Shown in pieces: positions 15,633 to 24,918 of a stretch of 64,000 bases of DNA (positions within the stretch are counted from its first letter, which is position 1; every line of letters starts with the position of its first letter). The translations under genes were made by a program, and so were the position numbers. The stretch is from an uncultured Clostridia bacterium (GTDB lineage: Bacteria > Bacillota > Clostridia > Christensenellales > Borkfalkiaceae), in contig CAMRTO010000001.1 in NCBI GenBank assembly GCA_947053655.1, positions 109,333 to 173,332 on the forward strand. Direction: 5' to 3'. The notes beneath the pieces are model-generated. The model was not told the origin of the DNA. It worked only from the letters and a program-made list of their open reading frames with translations, and did no database searches.

Positions 15633-16556
15633 TTAAAATTTTTTAACGGACAGATTGGAAAGTATTTCTTCATATTTTTCTTTTGTAAAAGAAATGCTTT
15701 CGGGCTGCGTCACCGCCGCTGTTCCAGCGGCAACCCCGCAACATAAAATTTCCCGCAAGGGCGCGTTTTTGACAAGTGCGCCTGCGGCGGCGGCAACCAT
15801 TGCGTCGCCCGCACCGACTGTAGAATTCATGGCGACGTTAACGCTTTTGCAATAAAAATTGCTACTGCCGTCCGTAATGACGGCACCCTGTTTGCCGAGC
15901 GATAAAAGCACATACCGCGCGCCTAAATCCAAAACTTTCCCGCATGCCGCCAACATTTCCTGTTTGGTCGTTATTTTTTTGCCGAACGTACGCTCCAATT
16001 CCCCCAAATTCGGTTTAACAAGGCGCACGCCGTGTTTTAACGCTTCTTTAAGGCTGTAGCCTTCCGCGTCTACGACGGTTGCTACGGACTTGGGAACGGC
16101 TTTTATAATTTCACCGTAAAAATCGGGGTTGACGCCGTTAGGCAGACCGCCGGAAATTACAACGCACTCGCAATTTCCCGCCATACGCGCAACCAACGAT
16201 ATTAATTCGTCTTTCTTTTCCGTGCACACCTCAGGGCCTGTGTCGTCGAATTCCGTCAACATCGACTTATTGTCGATTATGCTGTAATTTTCACTCGCTC
16301 TGCCCTTGTTCCACACAAATTTATAAGGCACGCCCTCGCGGTGCAATTCATGTTCGAAATGCGTACCGTTTTCTTCAAACATAAAACCGGTCGCAAAGAC
16401 GCGGGCGTTTAATCTTGCAAGACCTACGGCAACGTTTAACGCTTTGCCTGTGTAAAAGGTTCTTTTGCTGATTATTTTGTTGGCTCTGCCCACCCCTAAA
16501 GAATCGACCTCCATACTGACGTCGATACAAGGGCAAGGACAAACTGTTAAAATCAT
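15633..16556 (-). CDS. fruK: 1-phosphofructokinase-like PfkB-family sugar kinase
   Basis: A 307-residue PfkB (ribokinase) family kinase of the 1-phosphofructokinase/tagatose-6-phosphate kinase subgroup. The first signature reads YTGKALNVAVGLARL (the usual GKGxN glycine is Ala), the second is NSTVGAGDAMVAA with the catalytic Asp, and KPNLGELE is the typical central motif. The most likely reaction is phosphorylation of fructose-1-phosphate to fructose-1,6-bisphosphate. No fructose PTS or FruR gene is beside it, so substrate assignment is less secure than family. pfkA lies upstream, separated by a terminator, which suggests a separate or read-through transcript. Confidence 0.8.
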   Translation of the reverse strand: MILTVCPCPCIDVSMEVDSLGVGRANKIISKRTFYTGKALNVAVGLARLNARVFATGFMFEENGTHFEHELHREGVPYKFVWNKGRASENYSIIDNKSMLTEFDDTGPEVCTEKKDELISLVARMAGNCECVVISGGLPNGVNPDFYGEIIKAVPKSVATVVDAEGYSLKEALKHGVRLVKPNLGELERTFGKKITTKQEMLAACGKVLDLGARYVLLSLGKQGAVITDGSSNFYCKSVNVAMNSTVGAGDAMVAAAAGALVKNAPLREILCCGVAAGTAAVTQPESISFTKEKYEEILSNLSVKKF

Positions 16557-16583
16557 AATAATTCCTTTAATACGGAAATCCGC

Positions 16584-16614
16584 ATAAAAAAAGCCGCTTT
16601 TTTAAGCGGCTTTT
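16584..16614 (-). terminator. Intrinsic terminator of pfkA
   Basis: Stem AAAAGCCGCTT / AAGCGGCTTTT (16589-16599 and 16604-16614) with a TTTT loop; the reverse strand continues into TTTTTATG. It lies 4 bp after the pfkA stop. Confidence 0.82.
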
Positions 16615-16617
16615 CGT

Positions 16618-17580
16618 TTACATTGAAATCATTTGAAGCGTTTCGTAAAGCTCGTAATTGAACTTCTTTTTCATGTTTACCGCTTCTATTATATCCATAT
16701 CTATAATTTCGTTTTTACGGATACCTACAACCCTGTTGCCTATGCCGTCGTTAAGCAACCTTACCGCTTTATTGCCGAACTGAGCCGCAAGCATTCTGTC
16801 CGCCATCGAGGGAGATCCGCCGCGCTGAATATGCCCGATTGTCGTGGGGCGCACGGAATAAGTTGTGACGGATTGAAGCTGTTTTGCAAATTCTTCCGCC
16901 GTGCACACACCCTCCGCTACAACTACTATGTTCGAATGTTTGCCGTTTGCCCTGGAACGGTTGATTTTCATTACTATATCGTCAAGGTCGAAAACAACTT
17001 CGGGTACGACGATAATCTCCGCGCCGCTGGCTATACCCGCATAGAGAGCGATATCTCCGCAACGCCTTCCCATTACTTCGACAACGGAAATACGCTCGTG
17101 CGAGGTCATCGTGTCGCGCAATTTGTTTATAACGTCAATACAGGTATTTACCGCCGTATCGAAACCGAGAGTGTAATCCGTATATTCGAGGTCGTTATCG
17201 ATAGTACCGGGGATACCTATAGTGGGAATGCCGTACTCCTCCGAAAGGCATTTTGCGCCCCTGAACGAACCGTCGCCGCCGACGACGACCAAGCCCTCGA
17301 TTCCGTGCGCTTCAAGAGTTTTTACCGCCCTTTTCTGTCCGGCTTTGGTCAGCATTTCGAGACATCTGGCAGTCCTCAACTTTGTACCGCCGCGCTGAAC
17401 TATATCTGAAACGGAACGCATTTCCATAGGAATTATAACGTCGTCGATAAGACCCTGGTAACCGCGCTCTATTCCGTAAATTTCCATTCCGTAATAAATT
17501 GCCGTACGGACGACCGCCCTGATGCAAGCGTTCATACCGGGAGCGTCGCCGCCGCTGGTAAGCAAGCCTATTCTCTTCAT
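16618..17580 (-). CDS. pfkA: ATP-dependent 6-phosphofructokinase
   Basis: A 320-residue glycolytic enzyme converting fructose-6-phosphate and ATP to fructose-1,6-bisphosphate. ATP site GGDAPGMNA (10-18) and GGDGSFRGA, catalytic GIPGTIDNDL with Asp in TIDND, and the substrate-site motif VEVMGRRCGDIALYAG are all present. GGDGS rather than GGEDT/GGDGT fits the ATP-dependent type. Length is normal. Gene order dnaE-pfkA matches other Firmicutes; pyk, often next to pfkA, is 41 kb away here. It has its own promoter close to the end of dnaE. Confidence 0.97.
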   Translation of the reverse strand: MKRIGLLTSGGDAPGMNACIRAVVRTAIYYGMEIYGIERGYQGLIDDVIIPMEMRSVSDIVQRGGTKLRTARCLEMLTKAGQKRAVKTLEAHGIEGLVVVGGDGSFRGAKCLSEEYGIPTIGIPGTIDNDLEYTDYTLGFDTAVNTCIDVINKLRDTMTSHERISVVEVMGRRCGDIALYAGIASGAEIIVVPEVVFDLDDIVMKINRSRANGKHSNIVVVAEGVCTAEEFAKQLQSVTTYSVRPTTIGHIQRGGSPSMADRMLAAQFGNKAVRLLNDGIGNRVVGIRKNEIIDMDIIEAVNMKKKFNYELYETLQMISM

Positions 17581-17659
17581 ACAAATCTCCTTACAAATAC
17601 GCAGTTCGAATTACAGTCCCCCGCCGGTAACGAACCTTTATTCATCATTTACGAAATGT

Positions 17660-17688
17660 ATTATAACAGAACAATAATCAAATTACAA
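17660..17688 (-). promoter_or_regulatory. Promoter of pfkA
   Basis: -35 TTGTAA (17688-17683), 17-bp spacer, -10 TATAAT (17665-17660) on the reverse strand, 80 bp upstream of pfkA. Confidence 0.65.
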
Positions 17689-17694
17689 CAAATT

Positions 17695-20600
17695 TTACTC
17701 AATAAACTTTATATCTTCCAAATTGATAAATACGCTCAATTCCGCAAGAAGTCCGCGACAGTAATTAACGCCTGTCGGAAACAAAAATTTTTGTTTGCCG
17801 CGCACTATTTTGCAGACCGCATCGCCCTCGTAATTGTAAAGCGTATTTATAAACTCGTCGAAATTTTCCTCGGCGACGGAAGTCGCATTCAACCACAAAA
17901 CCGATTTATGACTCTTAACTTCCGTAACGGAGTCCGTCCGCTCCTGCGTTTCCATGGGAATAATTTCGTCTATAATGAGGGAAACTCCTTTTTCCGCGTC
18001 GACGTCGAGCTTGCCCTTAACCTTTACTATCCTGTCGTTGATTATTTCGGCTTTATATTTTTCGTAAGCCGAAGGAAAACACACACACTCTACGCTGCCG
18101 TATACGTCTTCTAGGGTCATAAACGCCATATACGTCCCCGTACGCTTCGTCATGGTACGCCTGTACGACGCAATTATGCCTGCCATAGTAATACGCATTC
18201 CGTCCGAAATACGGTTAAACGTTCTGTTTCCGTCCTCGTCCTCGACATAATCGTCGAAAAACGAACAGTCGAACGTGCAATCGGGAAAAGCGTGAACGTA
18301 TTTTTCAAACGGGTGACCGCTTACATATACGCCGAGAACCTGCTTCTCTTTGGAAAGTTTTTCGTTAAGCTCGTATTCGGCTATATCGGGATACGCGACG
18401 TCCAGCTTTTCTTCGCCGAGAATATCGCCGAACAAATTCATTTGCGCGCTGTTGCGCTGCTTATTGATTGTTTTGGCTTTATTGCACAGCGGCTCGTAAA
18501 TTTCTTCCAGTTGCGACCGCTTTACCCCCATGGCGTCGAACGCGCCGGAAAGTATAAGCCCCTCCACAAGTCGGGAGTTGAGAACGCCTATACAGCGCGA
18601 AACGAAATCGGGAAAATCTTTGAAATCGCCGTTTTTATTCCTTTCTTCGATAACGGCGTCGATAACCGCCTGACCCGCACCCTTTAAAGCGGAAAGCCCG
18701 AAGCGAACGCCGTCGTTTTCTACCGTGAAAACCGTCTTACTTTTGTTTATATCCGGAGGAAGAACCTTATACCCTTTCTCTTTGAGGTACAGGACGTATT
18801 TTGTTATTTCGTCTATCTTATTAAGACGGTTATTTAAAAGCGCGCATATAAACTCTTTGCAGTAATATTTTTTAAGCCAAGCCGTCTGATATGCAAGCGT
18901 GGCATATGCGGCGGCATGCGATTTATTAAACGCATACGACGCAAAATTTTCCATATCGCCGAAAATTTTGTTTGCAACGTTTACGGAAATACCGTTCTTC
19001 TTGCAGCCGACAATTTCGCTTCCGTTGGTATCGCTTATACCGCCGTTAATAAACTTTTCCTTTTGCGCCATCAAAGTCTTTTTGTCTTTTTTGCCCATTG
19101 CGCGGCGCACGAGATCTGCTTCGCCGAGCGAGAAACCGCCGAGATCCTGGAAGATCTGCATGACCTGTTCCTGATAGACGGGTATACCGTAGGTGACTTT
19201 TAATATTTTTTCTTCCTGAGGACAGTCGTATTTTATTTCTTCCTGACCGTGCTTTCTGCGGCAGAAAGAGTCGATAAACTGCATAGGTCCGGGACGGTAA
19301 AGCGAAACCCCCGCTATCAAATCTTCAAGACAGTCGGGACGCAGGTTTTTCATGAAGCGCTTCATTCCGCCGGCTTCGAGCTGAAACACCCCGTCGGTGT
19401 CCCCTTCGGAAATAAGCGAGTAGGCGCCGCCGTCCGCATAACCTATCTTGTCGAATTCTATTATTTTATCGTAATTTTCGTTAATATAGTCGCAGCATTT
19501 TTTAATATCGGTAAGAGTCACCAACGCCAAAAAGTCCATTTTCAGCATGCCGAGCGACTCGATTTCCTTGGCTACGTACTGGGTGGTTATGTCCTCGCCG
19601 TTTCTCGAAAGCGGCACGTTATCCGCTATACGCTTCTGACATATTACCACGCCCGCCGCATGAATACCAGTTTGACGCGGCATTCCTTCTATTTTAAGCG
19701 CCATATCGATAACGCGGCGAAGGGAATCGTCCGTTTCGTAAATTTCGCAAAACTCGCTGTTACGCATTGCGCTCAGCTCGTTAAGTTTTTCCCTGAGTTC
19801 GGCTTTTTTATCTTCGTCCTGCTCGGAATCGATCTTTTTGCGCACTCCGTCCAAGCGCCTGCCCAGCAAATCGCTTATCGAAGTTTTTCCGTCCATTATT
19901 TTGGTTATCCTGTCCGTTTCCGAATAGGGTACGCGCATAACTCTGCCGACGTCTTTAATGGAGTTTTTTGCCGCCATAGTGCCGAAAGTTACTATCTGAC
20001 AGACATTTTCCGCGCCGTATTTTCTGCGCACGTAATCAATTGTTTCCTCCCGCCTGTCCGTACAAAAGTCAATATCGAAGTCGGGCATGGAAACGCGGTC
20101 GGGATTCAGAAATCTTTCGAAAAGCAAATCGTATTGAAGCGGTTCCACGTCGGTAATGCCTATGGAATACGCAACTATGGAACTGACGCCCGAACCGCGC
20201 CCGGGCCCTACGGGAATTGAGTTTTTCTTAGACCAGTTAATGAAATCCCAAACTACAAGGTAGTAGTCGGCGTAACCCATACTGCATATAATGCCCAGCT
20301 CGTATTCCGCACGGGAAAGCTCCCTCTCCGTCGGCGTTCCGTACCGCGTTTTAAGCCCTTCGGCAGTCAGCTTTCTCAGGTATTCTTCAGCCGTACTGCC
20401 GTCCTCGGGCGTGTATGTGGGAATAAGCGTATTGTCTTTTTCGGGATATCCCTTTTTATTTAAATTGAACGCAGGCTCGGTAACCTTGTCCGCAATGGCG
20501 CGCGTATTGGAAATAGCCTTCGGCAAGTTGGGAAACAGCGCCGCCATTTCGTCACCCGTTTTAAAATAAAACTCGTCCGTGGCAAACTTCATGCGCTTGG

Positions 20601-21282
20601 GGTCGTCCAACTGCTTTTTCATCTGAATACACATGAGAACGTCCTGCATTTCCGCATCGCTTTTGGAAAGATAATGCACGTCGTTCGTCGCGACGAGTTC
20701 GACCCCTATATCGTTGGCAAGACTTACAAGATGGGGCAAAACGCGGCGTTCTTCGTCAATGCCGTGGTCCTGAATTTCGATATAAAAATCTTCTTTGAAA
20801 ATTTCTTTGAGATAAAGCGCAAGATTTTTAGCGCCGTCGTAATCTCCTGATAAAAGTCTTCTCGGTATGCCGCCCGCAAGACATGCCGACAGACATATAA
20901 CGCCTTCGCTATGCTCTTTTAAAACCTTATAATCGATTTTGGGTTTATAGTAAAATCCGTCGACGAAAGCCATCGAATCCAACTGGACGAGATTGATATA
21001 TCCGCGCCTGTTCTTGGCAAGCAAAATAAGGTGCTCTGCCGACTGGGAGGTCTTATCGTTCATATCCTCCGTAACGTAAAACTCGCACCCTATTATATAT
21101 TTAAGACCTGCGACGGCGGCTTTTTCGGCAAGCTGTAAAGTTCCGTACATATTGCCGTGGTCGGTAATGCAGACCGTATCGATACCGTTGGTTTTGCAGT
21201 GTTCGATTAAATTATCTATTTTACACGCGCCGTCAAGAAGCGAATACTCGGTATGTAAATGTAAATGCACGAAATCTTTCAT
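17695..21282 (-). CDS. dnaE: DNA polymerase III subunit alpha (DnaE)
   Basis: A 1195-residue replicative polymerase of the DnaE type. The N-terminal PHP domain starts VHLHLHTEYSLLDG (His7, His9). The polymerase core has VGPGRGSGVSS (about 358-368) and the catalytic MPDFDIDF (399-406, aspartates 401, 403 and 405). Helix-hairpin-helix motifs are near 840-900 and a C-terminal OB fold near 1020-1090 (MRITMAGIIASYRRT). Length fits DnaE1 of Clostridia. Gram-positive bacteria usually also carry PolC; none is in this window. It begins 11 bp after whiA ends, so whiA and dnaE are probably co-transcribed from the murB promoter. Confidence 0.97.
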   Translation of the reverse strand: MKDFVHLHLHTEYSLLDGACKIDNLIEHCKTNGIDTVCITDHGNMYGTLQLAEKAAVAGLKYIIGCEFYVTEDMNDKTSQSAEHLILLAKNRRGYINLVQLDSMAFVDGFYYKPKIDYKVLKEHSEGVICLSACLAGGIPRRLLSGDYDGAKNLALYLKEIFKEDFYIEIQDHGIDEERRVLPHLVSLANDIGVELVATNDVHYLSKSDAEMQDVLMCIQMKKQLDDPKRMKFATDEFYFKTGDEMAALFPNLPKAISNTRAIADKVTEPAFNLNKKGYPEKDNTLIPTYTPEDGSTAEEYLRKLTAEGLKTRYGTPTERELSRAEYELGIICSMGYADYYLVVWDFINWSKKNSIPVGPGRGSGVSSIVAYSIGITDVEPLQYDLLFERFLNPDRVSMPDFDIDFCTDRREETIDYVRRKYGAENVCQIVTFGTMAAKNSIKDVGRVMRVPYSETDRITKIMDGKTSISDLLGRRLDGVRKKIDSEQDEDKKAELREKLNELSAMRNSEFCEIYETDDSLRRVIDMALKIEGMPRQTGIHAAGVVICQKRIADNVPLSRNGEDITTQYVAKEIESLGMLKMDFLALVTLTDIKKCCDYINENYDKIIEFDKIGYADGGAYSLISEGDTDGVFQLEAGGMKRFMKNLRPDCLEDLIAGVSLYRPGPMQFIDSFCRRKHGQEEIKYDCPQEEKILKVTYGIPVYQEQVMQIFQDLGGFSLGEADLVRRAMGKKDKKTLMAQKEKFINGGISDTNGSEIVGCKKNGISVNVANKIFGDMENFASYAFNKSHAAAYATLAYQTAWLKKYYCKEFICALLNNRLNKIDEITKYVLYLKEKGYKVLPPDINKSKTVFTVENDGVRFGLSALKGAGQAVIDAVIEERNKNGDFKDFPDFVSRCIGVLNSRLVEGLILSGAFDAMGVKRSQLEEIYEPLCNKAKTINKQRNSAQMNLFGDILGEEKLDVAYPDIAEYELNEKLSKEKQVLGVYVSGHPFEKYVHAFPDCTFDCSFFDDYVEDEDGNRTFNRISDGMRITMAGIIASYRRTMTKRTGTYMAFMTLEDVYGSVECVCFPSAYEKYKAEIINDRIVKVKGKLDVDAEKGVSLIIDEIIPMETQERTDSVTEVKSHKSVLWLNATSVAEENFDEFINTLYNYEGDAVCKIVRGKQKFLFPTGVNYCRGLLAELSVFINLEDIKFIE

Positions 21283-21293
21283 TAGTTTTTCCT

Positions 21294-22250
21294 TTAATCC
21301 CTGCCCAAAGATTTTGCCAGTTCAAGGATTTTTCTCATTCTGTGGTTTATGCAGCTTTTGGAAATATTAAGCCTTTCGGCAAGCTCCTGCAAGCTGGCGT
21401 TTTTGTCTGCAAGCCGCGCCGCGGCAACGTCGAAAAATTTTTTATCGAGGCTTTGAAGCCCCACCGTCTCGTTTATTACCTCAATTGCGCGAACCTGATT
21501 GACGGACGCCATTACCGATTTGTCTATATTGGATACGGAACAGTTGTTTACCCTGTTTTCATTATTCGTTTTGTCCTTGTATTCGACAAGTTTGTCAAAC
21601 TTTTCAAGGCAATTTTCCGCACCGAGCAAATTTAAAATATCCGAAATAACCTCTTTGCTTTTTACGTAAACGACCGCGCTTTCCTTGCGTGTCACAAGCT
21701 TTGCGAGTATTTCAAAATAACAGAGTAAATCACAAAATTCGCCGGCAACGGTTTTGTTGGAAAACACTACCTCGAAATGATATCCTGTCTTGCTGTATAC
21801 GCTCTCCTCGGGAAGCGTACAGCTTCCACCGCCGAGAAACGCGCCCTTCAGATAAGCGGTTTTACAACATTCGTTGCGAATAATTTCTCCGTCTATCCCC
21901 ATGTTAATAAATTTATTAGCTCCGTCAACGCCGATAATGCCCGCTTCGGCCAAAAAATTCTGCGCATCTTCACCGAGACACTCGAAGGTAAGCTTATCGC
22001 GTCCGCTTAAAACGTCGAACTTGGCTCCCGCAACGTTTACATGCAGCCCGAAAGAAGTTTCCAACAAGTCCGAGATAAATTCCGCAACGCTTTCGTTCTC
22101 GGTAACTATTTCGAATCCGCCCCGTCCGCCGCGTGAAATTATACTGCCGCTTGTCCTGATAAACGCGGAAAGCACGGCAAGCTTGCAGCACCTGCCGTCT
22201 ACGGGTAAAGAAATTATTTCGTTTTTTATTTCTTCGGTAAAGTTATGCAT
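21294..22250 (-). CDS. whiA: Sporulation/cell-division regulator WhiA
   Basis: A DNA-binding protein found throughout Gram-positive bacteria. It combines a degenerate LAGLIDADG homing-endonuclease-like N-terminal region (CCKLAVLSAFIRTSGSI; AYLKGAFLGGGSC) with a C-terminal helix-turn-helix (LQELAERLNISKSCINHRM). I choose the ATG at 22250, one base after the PHP gene stop, giving 318 residues that start MHNFTEEIKNEI like other WhiA proteins; an ATG at 22280 would overlap the upstream gene. In most Firmicutes whiA is preceded by rapZ and yvcK (glmR); here it directly follows the PHP gene. Confidence 0.93.
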   Translation of the reverse strand: MHNFTEEIKNEIISLPVDGRCCKLAVLSAFIRTSGSIISRGGRGGFEIVTENESVAEFISDLLETSFGLHVNVAGAKFDVLSGRDKLTFECLGEDAQNFLAEAGIIGVDGANKFINMGIDGEIIRNECCKTAYLKGAFLGGGSCTLPEESVYSKTGYHFEVVFSNKTVAGEFCDLLCYFEILAKLVTRKESAVVYVKSKEVISDILNLLGAENCLEKFDKLVEYKDKTNNENRVNNCSVSNIDKSVMASVNQVRAIEVINETVGLQSLDKKFFDVAAARLADKNASLQELAERLNISKSCINHRMRKILELAKSLGRD

Positions 22251-22251
22251 T

Positions 22252-23028
22252 TTACAGATTTTTCGCTTTATATTCGGCAAACCTGAATTTAGGAAGCCTA
22301 CCCTCTATATTGTCGATTTGTCCGAGAGATATGTCCGCTTCTGCAAGCAGTTCCTCGGCAATTTTGGTGTCGCCCACCCTGTCTGCGGAATGCGCGTCGG
22401 AGTCTATAACAAACCTGACGCCTGTCGACGCCATAAGATTAAGCTCCTCGGCGGAAACATGGCGTTTTTTTGTATTGATTTCAATATAGGTACCGTAATC
22501 GGCACAGCACTTGGCAACCTCTGCAAGATTGCAATAGCTTTTATAATTAATATGTGTCAAAATATCGATAGGATTGTTTTTTATTGCATTTACGTATGCC
22601 TTGGTCGTACACTGCACAACTTTTTCCGACGGTTTTTTGCCCAGCTTGTAAGCGCAATAATTTTTAAACATTATATTGTACATATCGGAAAACCGCCTGT
22701 ATTTCAACACCTCGTGTATACCGCAAAGATAGATATCGAAATATTGCAAATCTTCGCGCTTCATGTCGGTGTCGCCGTCAAGCGAAATCAAATTGCTTTC
22801 CATGCCCATAAGCACTTTAATGCCGGTTAAACGCTCTGCCTCGTTTATCTCCGCGCGTAAATCGGGCAACCTTTTTCTTTTAAGACCGAAAATCAAATGA
22901 TTGAATCCGTGGTCGGTTATCGCAATCTGCTTTAAGCCCTTAGACTTTGCCGCAGAGGTATTTTCCAAAACCGTATTCTTTCCGTGGGAATAAGGCGTAT
23001 GCGTATGATAGTCAGCTGTCAGCTCCAT
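22252..23028 (-). CDS. PHP-domain metal-dependent phosphoesterase
   Basis: A 258-residue stand-alone PHP-domain protein related to YcdX and histidinol-phosphatase-type hydrolases. Metal-site motifs are DYHTHTPYSHG (6-16), AITDHGFNH, MESN and the C-terminal FVIDSDAHSADRVG. The substrate is not predictable from sequence. A PHP gene next to murB and upstream of whiA is a conserved neighbourhood in Clostridia. The start overlaps the murB end by 17 bp and has a clear Shine-Dalgarno (AGGAG, 6 nt). Confidence 0.88.
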   Translation of the reverse strand: MELTADYHTHTPYSHGKNTVLENTSAAKSKGLKQIAITDHGFNHLIFGLKRKRLPDLRAEINEAERLTGIKVLMGMESNLISLDGDTDMKREDLQYFDIYLCGIHEVLKYRRFSDMYNIMFKNYCAYKLGKKPSEKVVQCTTKAYVNAIKNNPIDILTHINYKSYCNLAEVAKCCADYGTYIEINTKKRHVSAEELNLMASTGVRFVIDSDAHSADRVGDTKIAEELLAEADISLGQIDNIEGRLPKFRFAEYKAKNL

Positions 23029-23917
23029 TAAAATCTCCTATGTAGACCACTTCTTCTTCGAGACGGATTTTCGTGCGCTTAAAAACTCTGCTTTTAACCT
23101 CTGCTATAAGCGCATAAATATCCGAAGACTTCTCTCCCGTATTTATGATAAAATTTGCATGCTGTGCGCTTACCTGCGCGCAGCCGAACTTTAAACCTTT
23201 CAGACCCGCATCTTCGATAAGTTTGCCTGCGCTCAATCCGTCCGGATTTTTAAAAACACAACCGCAGCTTTTGCCTTTGGGCTGTGTACTGCGCTTTTTT
23301 AAGAAGAAGTCGATATTGCTTCTCACCGTTTCGCTGTCGGAACGGTCTAAATTAAGGCAACAACCCGTAATTATACCGTTTATGTCACGCATAATACTGT
23401 ATTTATAGTCAAAATTGCAGTCATCATTTGAAAATGTACGCAATTTGCCGTCATAAAACTTTACCGCGGAAACTCTGCCGCCTATAAATTTTCCGCCAGC
23501 TCCGCCGTTCATTAAAACAAGTCCGCCGACGGTTGCGGGAATACCCGCAAGAAATTCAAGCCCGCTTAAACCGTGTATAACACAAAAATTCAAAAGCGCC
23601 GTAACTGTCGTACCTGAGCGGCAGAAGATGCTGTCCTGCGCCGTCTTTTTTATTCCGACAAGGCGTTTCGTGCTTATCACCGCGCCGCAAATCATACCGT
23701 CCGCCGCAAGAATATTCGACCCGTTACCGAGAATATATATTTTTTTATTCTCCGAAGTCAGTTTGTCGTAAATAAAAGCGGTCTTAGCCGCATCGGTCGG
23801 GAAATACGCTTCCTCCGCAAATCCGCCGCACCCGTAAGTAGTATGCTCTGAAAAGCGGAATTTATTAACCTTTAAAACATCGTTTGGCGAATGCGTGCTT
23901 TTATTGCCGTTACTCAA
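23012..23917 (-). CDS. murB: UDP-N-acetylmuramate dehydrogenase
   Basis: Flavoenzyme of peptidoglycan precursor synthesis that reduces UDP-GlcNAc enolpyruvate to UDP-MurNAc with NADPH. FAD-binding parts include TTYGCGG, ILGNGSNILAAD and LEFLAGIPATVGGLVLMNGG. I place the start at TTG 23917, with AGGGG 7 nt upstream, giving 301 residues starting at SNGNKSTHS; the ATG at 23941 lies between the -10 and -35 region and has no ribosome site. The proton-donor serine in the C-terminal motif is replaced by cysteine: the sequence reads SCGCVFKNP. Cys at this site occurs in other MurB proteins. First gene of the murB-PHP-whiA-dnaE unit. Confidence 0.93.
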   Translation of the reverse strand: MSNGNKSTHSPNDVLKVNKFRFSEHTTYGCGGFAEEAYFPTDAAKTAFIYDKLTSENKKIYILGNGSNILAADGMICGAVISTKRLVGIKKTAQDSIFCRSGTTVTALLNFCVIHGLSGLEFLAGIPATVGGLVLMNGGAGGKFIGGRVSAVKFYDGKLRTFSNDDCNFDYKYSIMRDINGIITGCCLNLDRSDSETVRSNIDFFLKKRSTQPKGKSCGCVFKNPDGLSAGKLIEDAGLKGLKFGCAQVSAQHANFIINTGEKSSDIYALIAEVKSRVFKRTKIRLEEEVVYIGDFNGADS

Positions 23918-23931
23918 AGCGGTACCCCTAT

Positions 23932-23960
23932 ATGATAACATTTTTTTTATTTTTTATCAA
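23932..23960 (-). promoter_or_regulatory. Promoter of murB
   Basis: -35 TTGATA (23960-23955), 17-bp spacer, -10 TATCAT (23937-23932) on the reverse strand. The predicted start is only about 10 nt before the TTG start codon. Confidence 0.6.
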
Positions 23961-24881
23961 TTATTTAAGCAGATTTTTTAATATATTTATATCTCCGGTA
24001 CTCATTGCATTTTCCAATGACCGCCTTGTTTCCGCGTTTATCGGGAAGGAAAGCTTCATATCGTACTTCTGCCCCTCCATTTCCCGCATTTCGTCGTCGT
24101 ACAAGCCGACCGTGTCGGTCAGCATGCCGATTTTGTTAACTTCGCTTCTGCGCGTACAGACATATTGCGCAAACCTGGGAGAATATCCTGTTCTTTTTCC
24201 GTGCCGCGTTACCGAAAGTAATTGATAAAGATCGTTAAACTCCGTTATCGGCTTGACCTTAAAACCGACGCCGCGTGTTTTCAGTCTGAAAACATCGCGT
24301 TGAGTACCCAAAAGATATTTATAATTGCCGTTTATCAACTTAACATAGGCGGCGGTAGATTTAAGAGAGTCCGCATCTCTAAGCCCGCAAACCGCGGCGG
24401 CAAGCAGCGCCAAATTTTCTTTTCCCTCGTTAATTACCGTGTTTTCGGCAGTTACGTCGTTGAAATCCGCATTTTCGTCCACACTTAAAAGGCAATAGCC
24501 CCCGTTGCACCAAACGGAATATCCGTCGATATAATTTTCGAAGCCGTCTATTCCCGCCCCGTAAGAAATAATATCCGGCTCGATTCCGTTTCCCAAATTG
24601 AGTCGCGCGGCCTCCGCCGAAAGCGATTTTACGCTTATATAGCACCCGTTTGTTTTTGAAAAATCATTTCCGAGCTTTTGAAGAAAATCCGCCCTTGAGC
24701 CTTTCCCTCCCTCGAAGCTGTCAATCTGCCAAACGGTAATTACGGTTTTTGCGGCTTCCGCCGCTATTTTTTTATTGCGTTTCGAAGCCGCCAACATACA
24801 CGGTACCGTTATAAATATTGCCGCCAAAAGGACGAAGCACACGATTTTTTGCAGATGCTTCGGTTTTTTCAATTTCCGCAT
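23961..24881 (-). CDS. Membrane-anchored extracellular solute-binding-like protein
   Basis: I take the ATG at 24881 (306 residues), where a basic stretch and a hydrophobic segment begin (MRKLKKPKHLQK, then about 13-31), giving an uncleaved anchor or signal peptide. A longer in-frame reading reaches back to 25169 through a non-coding leader and overlaps yebC. The mature part opens with TVITVWQIDSFEGGKGSR, the characteristic start of a family of ABC-type extracellular solute-binding proteins in Clostridia, and continues with DIISYGAG. No permease or ATPase genes are adjacent, and no lipobox cysteine is seen. The ligand is unknown. The Shine-Dalgarno is poor. A hairpin-rich leader precedes it. 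Confidence 0.72.
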   Translation of the reverse strand: MRKLKKPKHLQKIVCFVLLAAIFITVPCMLAASKRNKKIAAEAAKTVITVWQIDSFEGGKGSRADFLQKLGNDFSKTNGCYISVKSLSAEAARLNLGNGIEPDIISYGAGIDGFENYIDGYSVWCNGGYCLLSVDENADFNDVTAENTVINEGKENLALLAAAVCGLRDADSLKSTAAYVKLINGNYKYLLGTQRDVFRLKTRGVGFKVKPITEFNDLYQLLSVTRHGKRTGYSPRFAQYVCTRRSEVNKIGMLTDTVGLYDDEMREMEGQKYDMKLSFPINAETRRSLENAMSTGDINILKNLLK

Positions 24882-24918
24882 AATATATTTTATTTTTGTA
24901 TTTCGATAAAAATACATA

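Noticed and set aside
19249..20220. A 323-codon open frame on the plus strand inside dnaE
   Set aside because: It is antisense to intact polymerase motifs, has no family resemblance and no ribosome site; long antisense frames arise from the codon usage of dnaE.
21874..22830. A 318-codon plus-strand frame across whiA and the PHP gene
   Set aside because: It spans two clearly conserved genes in antisense and resembles nothing; rejected as a shadow.
23012..23917. Loss of the MurB catalytic serine as a sign of an inactive gene
   Set aside because: Cysteine at this position occurs in other MurB proteins and can serve as proton donor; the rest of the enzyme is intact.
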